Shown piece by piece: positions 1 through 6,652 of a DNA stretch of 7,660 bases. The notes beneath the pieces were generated by a model. That model did no database searches. It had not been told where the DNA came from and saw nothing but the letters and a program-made list of their open reading frames with translations. Positions within the stretch are counted from its first letter, which is position 1. The number at the start of each line of letters is the position of its first letter. Source of the stretch: an uncultured Clostridia bacterium (GTDB taxonomy: Bacteria; Bacillota; Clostridia; TANB77; CAG-508); the NCBI GenBank assembly GCA_944392065.1, contig CALXVO010000058.1:1-7660 (forward strand), given 5' to 3'. The translations under genes and the position numbers were made by a program.

Positions 1-7
1 GACTTAA

Positions 8-108
8 TTCCAAATTGGGGACAAGCCTATTTGTCCACTTTTTTCCACAAATACGCCGGTCCTTTTTTTAGAAAAAAGTGGAGAAATAGGCCTGTCCCCA
101 ATTTGGAA
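8..108. repeat. Long palindromic REP/REPIN-like hairpin upstream of rimO
   Basis: Bases 8-45 and 71-108 form a 38-bp inverted repeat with only two mismatches (24/92 and 33/83), around a 25-base centre (46-70). The arm begins CCAAATTGGGGACA and the other side reads TGTCCCCAATTTGG. From general knowledge, GGGGACAG-type palindromes are frequent dispersed elements in bacterial genomes and are often linked to REP-associated tyrosine transposases of the IS200/IS605 type; that family assignment is from memory. No transposase gene is visible here. The hairpin ends five bases before the rimO ribosome binding site, so in a read-through transcript it would sit directly beside it. No T-run follows the stem, so an intrinsic terminator is unlikely. 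Confidence 0.8.
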
Positions 109-127
109 AATCAGGAAGGAGTAATAA

Positions 128-1468
128 ATGAAAATAGGATTTGTATCATTAGGATGTAGCAAAAATTTGGTAGATACCGAAAAAACAATAGGAATATTTA
201 AAGCAAATAATTATGAGATAGTAAATAATCCAAAAGAAGCAGATGCTATTGTAATTAACACTTGTGGATTTATTGAACCTGCTAAAGAAGAGGCAATAAA
301 TACTATTTTGGAAATGGCAGAATACAAAAAGAACAAATGCAAGTATTTAATTGTAATGGGATGCTTAGTAGAAAGATATAAAAAAGAATTAGAGAAGGCT
401 CTTCCAGAAGTGGATTTGTTTGTGAAATACAGTGAATATAATTCTTTATGGGAGCAAATAGTGAATTTAATTGAAGGCGATAATGACAATTCTATATCAA
501 AAAGATTGGAAAATATAAATAAGTATAAGAATTTTGATGATATTGAAGAAAGAGTTGTTTCTACAGGGAAAAATTTTGCTTATTTAAAAATTGCAGATGG
601 ATGTAGTAATAGATGTACATATTGTGCTATTCCATATATCCGTGGCCCTCAGATAAGTAGAGAATTTGAAGATATTGTAAATGAAGCTAAAAGGTTAGCA
701 GACAGTGGATATAAAGAACTTATATTAATAGCACAAGATACTACAAAATACGGAGTGGATATATATGGTAAAACACGTTTGGCAGAATTATTGAAAGAAT
801 TATGCAAAATAGACAAGATTCACTGGATTCGTTTCTTATATGCGTATCCAGAAACAATAGATGATGAACTCATAAGTGTGGTAAAAGAAAATAATAAAAT
901 ATGTAAATATTTTGACATTCCAATACAGCATATTTCAGATACTGTATTAAAAAGGATGAATAGGCAAAGTGACGGAAAATCGATAAGAAAGTTAATATAT
1001 AGATTAAGAAAAGAAATTCCAACTGTGGTTATAAGGACTACAGTTATGGTAGGTTTTCCAGGAGAAACTAAAGAAGATTTTGAGGAATTATATGATTTTA
1101 TAAAAGAAGCAAAGTTTGATAAGTTAGGTTGTTTTTCATATTCAAAAGAAGATGGGACTCCAGCAGCAAGAATAAAAGAACAAGTACACCCTATGACCAA
1201 AAAGAGTCGATATAATAAAATAATGGAATTACAACAAGAAATATCAAAGAAAAACCTAGAAGAACAAATAGGTAAAGAAATAGAGGTGTTGATAGAGAGA
1301 AAATCTTTTGATGGAAGAACATATATAGGAAGAAGCTATATGGATGTGCCAGAAATTGATGGTGTTGTGTATGTTAATACAAATAAAGAATTACCAATAG
1401 GGAATTTTATTAAAGGAAAAATAATAGATGTAAGTAATTACGATTTAATAGTAGAGCAATGTAACTAG
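128..1468 (+). CDS. rimO: Ribosomal protein uS12 methylthiotransferase RimO (radical SAM)
   Basis: RimO is a cytosolic radical-SAM enzyme that adds a methylthio group to the beta-carbon of a conserved aspartate in ribosomal protein S12. The 446-residue product has the family's usual length and three-part layout. The N-terminal UPF0004 domain carries its three cluster-binding cysteines (Cys10 in SLGCSKN, Cys46 in NTCGF, Cys79 in MGCL). The radical-SAM core has the CxxxCxxC motif (Cys159, Cys163, Cys166 in DGCSNRCTYCAIPYIRG). A C-terminal TRAM domain spans about 380-446 and includes GRSYMDVPEIDG, which favours RimO over the tRNA enzyme MiaB. The ATG is preceded by AGGAAGGAG (113-121) at a six-base spacing. 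The gene is not part of fatty-acid synthesis; its neighbourhood upstream is outside the window, and no promoter is evident in the 127 bases shown. Confidence 0.96.
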   Translation: MKIGFVSLGCSKNLVDTEKTIGIFKANNYEIVNNPKEADAIVINTCGFIEPAKEEAINTILEMAEYKKNKCKYLIVMGCLVERYKKELEKALPEVDLFVKYSEYNSLWEQIVNLIEGDNDNSISKRLENINKYKNFDDIEERVVSTGKNFAYLKIADGCSNRCTYCAIPYIRGPQISREFEDIVNEAKRLADSGYKELILIAQDTTKYGVDIYGKTRLAELLKELCKIDKIHWIRFLYAYPETIDDELISVVKENNKICKYFDIPIQHISDTVLKRMNRQSDGKSIRKLIYRLRKEIPTVVIRTTVMVGFPGETKEDFEELYDFIKEAKFDKLGCFSYSKEDGTPAARIKEQVHPMTKKSRYNKIMELQQEISKKNLEEQIGKEIEVLIERKSFDGRTYIGRSYMDVPEIDGVVYVNTNKELPIGNFIKGKIIDVSNYDLIVEQCN

Positions 1469-1519
1469 ATACACTTTTTCGACCGTTTGGTTAGCAAGGA
1501 TGAAAAAAAATACTATATG

Positions 1520-1535
1520 TGGTATAATATTATAC
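1520..1535 (+). promoter_or_regulatory. Extended -10 promoter of fabH with an overlapping 14-bp palindrome
   Basis: The 92-base gap between rimO and fabH contains TGGTATAAT (1520-1528), an extended -10 (TGn followed by a consensus TATAAT at 1523-1528). No good -35 hexamer is seen at 16-18 bases upstream, which is compatible with an extended -10 promoter. Transcription would start near 1535, giving a leader of about 26 bases. The same place holds a perfect palindrome, GTATAATATTATAC (1522-1535), which could be an operator but could also be chance in AT-rich DNA. The fabH ribosome binding site, AGAGGA, follows at 1549-1554. Confidence 0.6.
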
Positions 1536-1560
1536 GGAAAAAATAAAAAGAGGAATACAT

Positions 1561-2487
1561 ATGAATTCAATAAAAATAATAGGAACTGGTATGTATCTGC
1601 CTGAAAAAGAGATAAAAAATAAATATTTTAGCGATAGATTTAATATAGATGATAGTTGGATATACCAAAGAACAGGAATAAAACAAAGATATTGGGCAGA
1701 AGATGAAACTATTCTAGATTTGGCAATTAAAGCTGTAGAAAATTTGAAAAGTAAAACAAAATTTGAATTAGATAGAATAGGATTAATAATTGTTGCTTTA
1801 ACAAATACCGAAAATGCAATGCCAGGAATTTCATTTGAAATTCAAAAAAAATTTGATATATCTAATTGCATGTGTATTGATATATTGGCGGGATGTTCAG
1901 GATATATTAATGCTATAGATATTGCTAAAAAATATATTGATACTGATGATGTAGAATATGCTCTAGTAATAGGAGTAGAGAAATTATCTAAATATATAAA
2001 CAAAAATGATATAAATACGGCTATTCTTTTAGGGGATGGAGCAGGTGCTACGCTTATAGGAAAGTCTGAAAATAAAAAATATTCAAAAAACATTGAAAGC
2101 ATTGGACAGCAAGGAGAAATTTTAACTTGTAAAGAAAATTCAAAAATATATATGGACGGTAAAAATATATATAAATTTGGTACAGCAAGGGTTGCAGAGA
2201 ATATAAATCAATTACTGAAAAAAGAAGAAATAGATATATCTGAAATAAAATATATCATTCCACATCAGTCAAATATACGAATATTAAAAAGTATGGCAGA
2301 AAGAATAGGAGCTACTACAGAACAGATGTATATAAATATATGCAATATAGGAAATACATTTAATGCGAGTATTCCAATTGCCCTAAATGATGTATTAGAT
2401 AAAAACCTCTTAAAGGAAAATGATAAAATAATATTAGTTGGATATGGCGGAGGATTAAATCTAGGGAGCATCTTAATTGAAATATAA
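1561..2487 (+). CDS. fabH: 3-oxoacyl-ACP synthase III (KAS III, FabH)
   Basis: FabH starts fatty-acid synthesis by condensing an acyl-CoA primer with malonyl-ACP. The 308-residue product has the KAS III catalytic triad: Cys112 in LAGCSGY, His235 in IPHQSNIR and Asn265 in NIGNTFNAS. It also has the RTGI segment near residue 37 and the C-terminal VGYGGGLNLGS glycine loop. It is slightly shorter than most FabH proteins (about 310-330). Several stretches are atypical, for example YWAEDETILDLA where the family usually has a TSDLA-like motif, and the last residues LNLGSILIEI. It is therefore a divergent FabH, and a specialised KAS III cannot be excluded. The gene has its own promoter, and a 122-base gap separates it from fabD. 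The ATG is preceded by GAGG at a seven-base spacing. Confidence 0.9.
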   Translation: MNSIKIIGTGMYLPEKEIKNKYFSDRFNIDDSWIYQRTGIKQRYWAEDETILDLAIKAVENLKSKTKFELDRIGLIIVALTNTENAMPGISFEIQKKFDISNCMCIDILAGCSGYINAIDIAKKYIDTDDVEYALVIGVEKLSKYINKNDINTAILLGDGAGATLIGKSENKKYSKNIESIGQQGEILTCKENSKIYMDGKNIYKFGTARVAENINQLLKKEEIDISEIKYIIPHQSNIRILKSMAERIGATTEQMYINICNIGNTFNASIPIALNDVLDKNLLKENDKIILVGYGGGLNLGSILIEI

Positions 2488-2609
2488 GTCGCTAAATATT
2501 AATTAAGCAATTAGAATAATGAAACACATATTAATAATTATAAAAAGGTTAATAAGTATAAGAGTAGATAAAGTTAGATAAGCGAAAAGCGCGAAAGGGT
2601 GGAAAATTA
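2488..2609 (+). other. fabH-fabD spacer with the fabD ribosome binding site
   Basis: This 122-base AT-rich spacer is too short for an acyl carrier protein gene and encodes nothing recognisable. No terminator or convincing promoter is seen. AAAGGGTGG (2594-2602) lies seven bases before the fabD ATG and serves as its ribosome binding site. Just upstream, GCGAAAAGCGC (2582-2592) could form a three-base-pair mini-hairpin, too weak to be given a role. Confidence 0.5.
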
Positions 2610-3548
2610 ATGAAAATAGGATATGTTTTTCCTGGGCAAGGAACACAAACTGTAGGAATGGGAAAAGATATATATGAAAAATATGAAGAAGCAAGAAAAG
2701 TATATAAAACAATTGACAAAGAATTAGGAGAGAATATTGAGGAACTCACATGTGATAGAGACCAAGAAGAACTTAACCAAACGAAAAACACGCAGATTGC
2801 TATATATGCAATGAGCATGGCAATATTGGAAATACTAAAAAAAGAAGGGATACATCCAGAAGTGGCGGCAGGCTTGAGTTTGGGAGAATATAGTGCATTA
2901 ACCTGTTCGGGAGCAATTAGTTTAGAAGAGGGAGCAAAAATAGTAAGAATTAGAGGAAAATTGATGCAAGAGCTAGTTCCAGAAGGTGAATGGTCGATGG
3001 CGGCGATTATTGGTCTAGAAGATAACAAAGTAGAAGAAGTTTGTAGCAAAGTAAATAATGGTTTTGTAAGAGCAGTAAACTATAATTGTCCAGGTCAAGT
3101 AGTCGTTTCAGGAGAAAAAGAAGCTGTAACAGAAGCAATGGAAATAGCAAAAGAGTTAGGAGCAAAAAAAGCTATAGAATTAAAAACAAGCGGACCATTC
3201 CATACAGAGAAATTAAAAGAAGCATCAAATGAATTAAGAAAAGAATTAGAAAAGGTAACTTTTAGAAAAGGCAATATTCCTGTTATAAAAAATTTGGATG
3301 GAACACCATATAGTGAAAATGATGATATGGTAGATATTTTAGCAAATCATGTTATAAATCCAGTAAAATTTAGAAATTCAATAGAAACTATGTTAGAAAT
3401 GGGAATAGATACTTTTGTGGAAATAGGACCAGGAAGAACTTTGTCAGGCTTTGTGAAAAAAGTATGCAAGGAAAAAGCAACTGAAGCAAATGTACTTAAT
3501 ATAGAAAATCTAGAAAGCTTAGAAAATGTGCTAAATGTACTAAAATAG
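2610..3548 (+). CDS. fabD: Malonyl-CoA:ACP transacylase (FabD)
   Basis: FabD moves the malonyl group from CoA to the phosphopantetheine arm of acyl carrier protein, supplying the two-carbon donor for FabH and FabF. The 312-residue product is of normal length. It opens with the family signature FPGQGTQTVGMG (residues 7-18). The nucleophile is Ser90 in GLSLGEYSA; the GLSLGEY form, with Leu in place of the more familiar His before Ser, is known in many Firmicutes. Arg115 in RIRGKLMQ corresponds to the malonate-binding arginine, and His198 in SGPFHTE is the catalytic histidine. Where E. coli FabD has an oxyanion-region glutamine, this protein appears to have His247 (ANHVINPVKF), an alignment made by eye. 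The C-terminal VEIGPGRTLSGF motif is present. A 214-base spacer with dyads separates it from fabG. Confidence 0.96.
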   Translation: MKIGYVFPGQGTQTVGMGKDIYEKYEEARKVYKTIDKELGENIEELTCDRDQEELNQTKNTQIAIYAMSMAILEILKKEGIHPEVAAGLSLGEYSALTCSGAISLEEGAKIVRIRGKLMQELVPEGEWSMAAIIGLEDNKVEEVCSKVNNGFVRAVNYNCPGQVVVSGEKEAVTEAMEIAKELGAKKAIELKTSGPFHTEKLKEASNELRKELEKVTFRKGNIPVIKNLDGTPYSENDDMVDILANHVINPVKFRNSIETMLEMGIDTFVEIGPGRTLSGFVKKVCKEKATEANVLNIENLESLENVLNVLK

Positions 3549-3648
3549 TTTTAAAAATTTGTTCCATTTGACTAACAAATATATTTGGCATTTTCTAGCT
3601 ATTTCATAAAGAATATATTTGTTATGAGGAACAGCTTTATATTTAAAA
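3549..3648. repeat. Imperfect palindrome directly after the fabD stop codon
   Basis: Three nested arm pairs fold this segment: TTTTAAA (3549-3555) with TTTAAAA (3642-3648), TGTTCC (3560-3565) with GGAACA (3628-3633), and a perfect 13-bp stem TAACAAATATATT (3573-3585) with its complement (3612-3624). The outermost arm begins on the base after the fabD TAG. The loop is 26 bases and no strong T-run follows, so a classical intrinsic terminator is doubtful. It may be an mRNA 3'-end structure or a small palindromic repeat. Its sequence does not match elements A to F further downstream. Confidence 0.6.
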
Positions 3649-3665
3649 GAAAGAGTAATCCTTTA

Positions 3666-3716
3666 TTAATTTACATTAAATTTTTCTTATACAATCATTT
3701 ATTTAATGTAAATTAA
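3666..3716. repeat. 16-bp perfect AT-rich dyad upstream of fabG
   Basis: TTAATTTACATTAAAT (3666-3681) is exactly complementary to 3701-3716, with a 19-base loop. The dyad ends 46 bases before the fabG start, and a TATAAA box (3720-3725) follows within four bases. It could be an operator or a leader stem-loop for fabG. No T-run follows, so termination is not supported. It does not match the FapR or FabT operator consensus as I remember them. Confidence 0.55.
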
Positions 3717-3750
3717 ACTTATAAAAACTGATTGTAAATATTATTATATG

Positions 3751-3756
3751 AGGAAG
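3751..3756 (+). promoter_or_regulatory. fabG ribosome binding site that decides the start
   Basis: AGGAAG (preceded by TG) lies six bases before the ATG at 3763. The longer open frame begins at an ATG at 3748, which sits just before and overlaps this site and has no ribosome binding site of its own. The internal ATG is therefore the likely start. Confidence 0.8.
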
Positions 3757-3762
3757 ATTAAA

Positions 3763-4503
3763 ATGAGTGAAAATAAAGTAGCTTTAATTACAGGAGCAAC
3801 GAGAGGAATTGGAAAAGAAATCGCTTTAGAACTTGCAACAAATGGATTTGATGTGGCTATAAATTATAGAAGTATGCAAGAAGGAATGGAAGAGTTAAAA
3901 AAGGAAATTGAAGCAAATAATGTAAGATGTGAATTTGTTAAGGCAGATGTTGCGAATTTTGAACAATGTGAATCAATGGTAAAAGAAACAATAGAGAAGT
4001 TTGGTAAAATAGATGTATTAGTAAATAATGCAGGTATTACAAAAGATGGTTTAATCATGAGAATGAAAAAAGAAGACTTCGAATCAGTAATAGACATTAA
4101 TTTAATAGGTACTTTTAATGTAACTAGAAATGTAATTCCATATATGATAAAACAAAAATCAGGAAGAATTATCAATGTATCTTCTGTTGTAGGAGTTGCT
4201 GGAAATGCAGGACAAACAAATTATTCAGCTTCAAAAGCAGGAATAATAGGATTTACCAAAAGTTTAGCAAAAGAAGTAGCTAGCAGAAATATTTTAGTAA
4301 ATGCAATAGCACCAGGTTTTATAGATACAGATATGACAAAAGTATTATCAGATTCTGTAAAAGAAGGTATAAATTCGCAAATACCATTAAAAAGAATGGG
4401 AACTCCAAAAGAAGTTGCAAAGCTTATAAAATTCTTATCATCAGAAGATAGTTCATATATTACTGGGCAGGTTATTAATGTTGATGGTGGCATGGTAATG
4501 TAA
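3763..4503 (+). CDS. fabG: 3-oxoacyl-ACP reductase (FabG)
   Basis: FabG is the NADPH-dependent reductase that turns 3-oxoacyl-ACP into 3-hydroxyacyl-ACP in each elongation cycle. The 246-residue product is a classical short-chain dehydrogenase/reductase. The nucleotide-binding TGATRGIG lies at residues 10-17, NNAG at 88-91, and the catalytic set is Asn113 (DINLIG), Ser141 (NVSSVVG), Tyr154 and Lys158 (YSASK). The C-terminal ITGQVINVDGG is typical of FabG. I chose the ATG at 3763 rather than the in-frame ATG at 3748 because of the ribosome binding site and because it gives the usual family length. The stop codon TAA (4501-4503) is also the left end of palindromic element A. Confidence 0.95.
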   Translation: MSENKVALITGATRGIGKEIALELATNGFDVAINYRSMQEGMEELKKEIEANNVRCEFVKADVANFEQCESMVKETIEKFGKIDVLVNNAGITKDGLIMRMKKEDFESVIDINLIGTFNVTRNVIPYMIKQKSGRIINVSSVVGVAGNAGQTNYSASKAGIIGFTKSLAKEVASRNILVNAIAPGFIDTDMTKVLSDSVKEGINSQIPLKRMGTPKEVAKLIKFLSSEDSSYITGQVINVDGGMVM

Positions 4504-4627
4504 ATTTTGAAGATGATTGTTTTGGCGTTGTTGTGCTTCATTTGAAATTTATTCAACATACAAGAAGTACACCTCGTAAATTTCAAATTCGTACGCCTGG
4601 CCAAAAAGCAATTCTTTGCAAAATTTA
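4501..4627. repeat. Palindromic element A, anchored on the fabG stop codon
   Basis: The outer arms are TAAATTTTG (4501-4509, including the fabG TAA) and CAAAATTTA (4619-4627), nine perfect pairs. Next come the ATTG/CAAT region and TTTTGGC (4520-4526) with GCCAAAA (4600-4606), then an inner 10-bp stem TTGAAATTTA (4542-4551) with TAAATTTCAA (4577-4586). The apical region reads CAACATACAAGAAGTACACC. The left arm includes GGCGTTGTTG. The same architecture, inner stem position and apical motif recur in elements D and E, so this is a dispersed repeat rather than a chance hairpin. No open frame here resembles a known protein. It may be a MITE- or REP-like element or a transcribed 3' structure. Confidence 0.8.
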
Positions 4628-4628
4628 G

Positions 4629-4743
4629 AAACGAATATTGCGATTTTTAAAAATTTGTGTTGTTAAAATTTAGATAAAAAATCCTTTTGCGTGGCACAAA
4701 GTACGTCTTCAGTTTATTAAATTTTACATAGCAATACTTGTTT
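4629..4743. repeat. Palindromic element B, abutting element A
   Basis: Outer arms AAACGAATATTGC (4629-4641) and GCAATACTTGTTT (4731-4743) match at 11 of 13 positions. An inner stem TAAAATTTA (4664-4672) with TAAATTTTA (4718-4726) is perfect. The apical part, CACAAAGTACGTCTTCA (4695-4711), resembles the apical motif of A and D. Two stretches are shared with element F: 4659-4686 (27 of 28 identical) and 4729-4744 (16 of 16). B begins two bases after A ends and appears to be a divergent member of the same family. Confidence 0.7.
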
Positions 4744-4819
4744 CTTTTTAGTAAAAAAAGTATGACTTATAGATTTTAAATTTGTACTCTTAGCTAAAAA
4801 GCAATTCTTTTAAGCTAGG
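4744..4819. repeat. Element C: degenerate 3' part of the palindromic family
   Basis: CTTTTTAG (4744-4751) pairs perfectly with CTAAAAAG (4794-4801). The right side, from AAATTTGTACTC through AGCTAAAAAGCAATTCTTT to 4810, matches the right arm of element A (4579-4616 region), but no matching family left arm is present. It looks like a decayed or internally rearranged copy. It directly follows element B. Confidence 0.5.
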
Positions 4820-4933
4820 AAAATTCTTAGATAATAAGTAGAGAAATGCTGGTTACACACTTCAATTTGTAAGCAAAGACACACGTAAGCAAAAAGGTTA
4901 GTACTAGTAAAATAGAAAGGGAGAAAGTAAAAA
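4820..4933 (+). promoter_or_regulatory. fabF leader with ribosome binding site and a small dyad
   Basis: After the palindromes, 114 bases lead to fabF with no gene. TTAGTACTAGTAA (4898-4910) contains the perfect 8-bp palindrome TAGTACTA and resembles the TTAGTAC half-site of the lipid regulator FapR, but the full FapR inverted repeat is not there. AAAGGGAG (4916-4923) is the fabF ribosome binding site, at a rather long ten-base spacing. No clear promoter is visible. Confidence 0.4.
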
Positions 4934-6169
4934 ATGGAAAGAAGAGTCGTTATTACAGGGCTTGGAGCAATTACTCCAATAGGAAGTAATACAGAAGAAT
5001 TCTGGAAAGGAATAAAGCAAGGAAAATGTGGCATTGATGAAATAACACATTTTGATGCAACTAATTATAAAGTAAAATTAGCAGCTGAGGTAAAAGGATA
5101 TAATCCAGAAGACCATTTTGATAGAAGAAATGCAAAGCGATTAGACAAATTTTCTCAATTTGCAATAGTTGCTGCAAGAGAAGCTTGGGATGATAGCAAA
5201 TTAGATAAAGAAAAAGAAAATATGGAAAGAGTAGGAGTAATCCTAGGATCAGGAATTGGTGGACTAGATACTATGGAAAGTGAAATATCTAATTTAGTTC
5301 AAAAAGGACCAGATAGAGTATCACCAATGTTCATTCCAATGAGTATTGTTAATATGGCAGCGGGAAATGTTGCTATAGAACTAGGAATAAGGGGTGAATC
5401 TATATCAATGGTTACAGCATGTGCTTCTGGTACGCATTGCATTGGAGAAAGCTTTAGAATGATAAAAAATGGATATCAAGACATAGTGCTAGCTGGTGGA
5501 ACCGAAGCATCAATAACACCAATAGGAATTGCAGGGTTTACTAACATAAAAGCACTATCACAATCAACAGATAAAAATAGAGCAAGTATTCCATTTGACA
5601 AAGAAAGAAGCGGATTTGTAATGGGAGAAGGAGCAGGAATAGTAATTTTAGAAGAATTAGAACATGCAATTAATAGAGGAGCTAAAATTTATGCAGAGAT
5701 TGTTGGCTATGGAGCAACTTCAGATGCTTATCACATTACATCACCAGCACCAGGAGGAGAAGGTGGAGCAAGAGCAATGAAAATAGCAATGGAAGAAGCG
5801 GGCGTAAAACCAGAGGAAATTACCTATATCAATGCTCATGGAACTTCTACACATTTAAACGATTCTTGTGAAACAGAAGCAATAAAAACTGCTTTAGGAG
5901 ATGCTAGCAAAAAAGTAATGGTAAGTTCTACCAAAGGACATATAGGCCATTTATTAGGAGCTGCAGGAGGTGTAGAAGCAGTTATCTGTGCTAAATCTAT
6001 AGAAGAGGGATTTGTTCCAGCTACGATAAATTACCAAGTACCGGACGAAGAATGTGACTTAGATGTGGTGCCAAACAAAGGAAGAACAGTAGAAGTAAAA
6101 TATGCTATGTCTAATTCCTTAGGATTTGGAGGACATAATGCTACTATTCTTTTGAAAAAATACGAGTAA
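4934..6169 (+). CDS. fabF: 3-oxoacyl-ACP synthase II (KAS II, FabF)
   Basis: FabF carries out the decarboxylating condensation of acyl-ACP with malonyl-ACP that lengthens the chain by two carbons. The 411-residue product has the usual FabF length and a complete catalytic set: Cys163 in TACASGTHCIG, His302 in NAHGTSTHLND, Lys334 in SSTKGH and His339 in IGHLLGAAGG. The N-terminal RRVVITGLGAITPIG and C-terminal SNSLGFGGHNATILL are characteristic and separate FabF from FabH. Details that differ from E. coli, such as GTSTHLND in place of GTSTPAGD, are in keeping with clostridial enzymes as I recall them. Only 24 bases separate it from accB, so the two are surely co-transcribed, unlike the gaps on either side of this pair. 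Confidence 0.97.
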   Translation: MERRVVITGLGAITPIGSNTEEFWKGIKQGKCGIDEITHFDATNYKVKLAAEVKGYNPEDHFDRRNAKRLDKFSQFAIVAAREAWDDSKLDKEKENMERVGVILGSGIGGLDTMESEISNLVQKGPDRVSPMFIPMSIVNMAAGNVAIELGIRGESISMVTACASGTHCIGESFRMIKNGYQDIVLAGGTEASITPIGIAGFTNIKALSQSTDKNRASIPFDKERSGFVMGEGAGIVILEELEHAINRGAKIYAEIVGYGATSDAYHITSPAPGGEGGARAMKIAMEEAGVKPEEITYINAHGTSTHLNDSCETEAIKTALGDASKKVMVSSTKGHIGHLLGAAGGVEAVICAKSIEEGFVPATINYQVPDEECDLDVVPNKGRTVEVKYAMSNSLGFGGHNATILLKKYE

Positions 6170-6193
6170 AAAAGAAAAATAAAGGAGTAAAAT

Positions 6194-6652
6194 ATGAATT
6201 ACGAAGAAATTAAAAGATTAATTGATGATATGGGAGAGGCTAAGATAGATGAACTTAGTATTGAATTTCCAGAAGGAATAAAGATAAGTATGAAAAAAAA
6301 TAAAGCACCTGTAATGCCACCAAAGGTAGCAGAAAGTGTGCAATATATCACAGTTCCAGAGAAAACAGAGCAAAAGGTAGAAACAAAACAAAGCGAAAAG
6401 GAAGAAGAGGAAGAAGAATACAAAATCGTAAAATCACCAATGGTAGGAACTTTTTATTCTAAGTCTTCTCCAGATGCTAAACCTTATGTCGAAGTAGGAA
6501 GCAAAGTAAAAAAAGGAGATATCCTTTGCATTGTAGAAGCAATGAAATTAATGAATGAAATAGAATCCGAATTTGATGGAGAAATTGTAGAAGTTTGTGT
6601 AAAGGATGGAGAGATGGTGGATTATGGGAAGCCATTATTCAAAATAAAATAG
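6194..6652 (+). CDS. accB: Biotin carboxyl carrier protein of acetyl-CoA carboxylase (AccB)
   Basis: AccB carries the biotin that is carboxylated by AccC and then passes CO2 to acetyl-CoA on AccAD to make malonyl-CoA. The 152-residue product has the usual arrangement. A short N-terminal helical region (about 1-36) is followed by a flexible linker (about 37-76), and then by the biotinyl domain (about 77-152). The biotinylated lysine is Lys118 in VEAMKLMNE. The thumb loop SSPDAKPYVEVG (91-102) marks a true BCCP as opposed to a lipoyl domain. The linker is highly charged and ends in a run of glutamates (KEEEEEEY, 69-76), where many BCCPs have a Pro/Ala-rich linker. AAAGGAG (6181-6187) precedes the ATG by six bases. 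The TAG stop (6650-6652) forms the left end of palindromic element D. Confidence 0.96.
   Translation: MNYEEIKRLIDDMGEAKIDELSIEFPEGIKISMKKNKAPVMPPKVAESVQYITVPEKTEQKVETKQSEKEEEEEEYKIVKSPMVGTFYSKSSPDAKPYVEVGSKVKKGDILCIVEAMKLMNEIESEFDGEIVEVCVKDGEMVDYGKPLFKIK

Noticed and set aside
10..106. The leading hairpin as a riboswitch or T-box for rimO
   Set aside because: It is a simple near-perfect inverted repeat without the conserved loops of such leaders, and the GGGGACA arm fits a dispersed palindromic repeat better.
3748..3762. ATG at 3748 as the fabG start
   Set aside because: It sits on the ribosome binding site of the ATG at 3763 and would add five residues not typical of FabG.
211..5034. Several - strand open frames of 68-166 codons opposite rimO, fabH, fabD, fabG and fabF
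   Set aside because: Each lies antisense to a well supported gene, has no ribosome binding site that I can see, and its low-complexity Ser/Phe/Ile-rich translation is what AT-rich coding DNA gives on the other strand.
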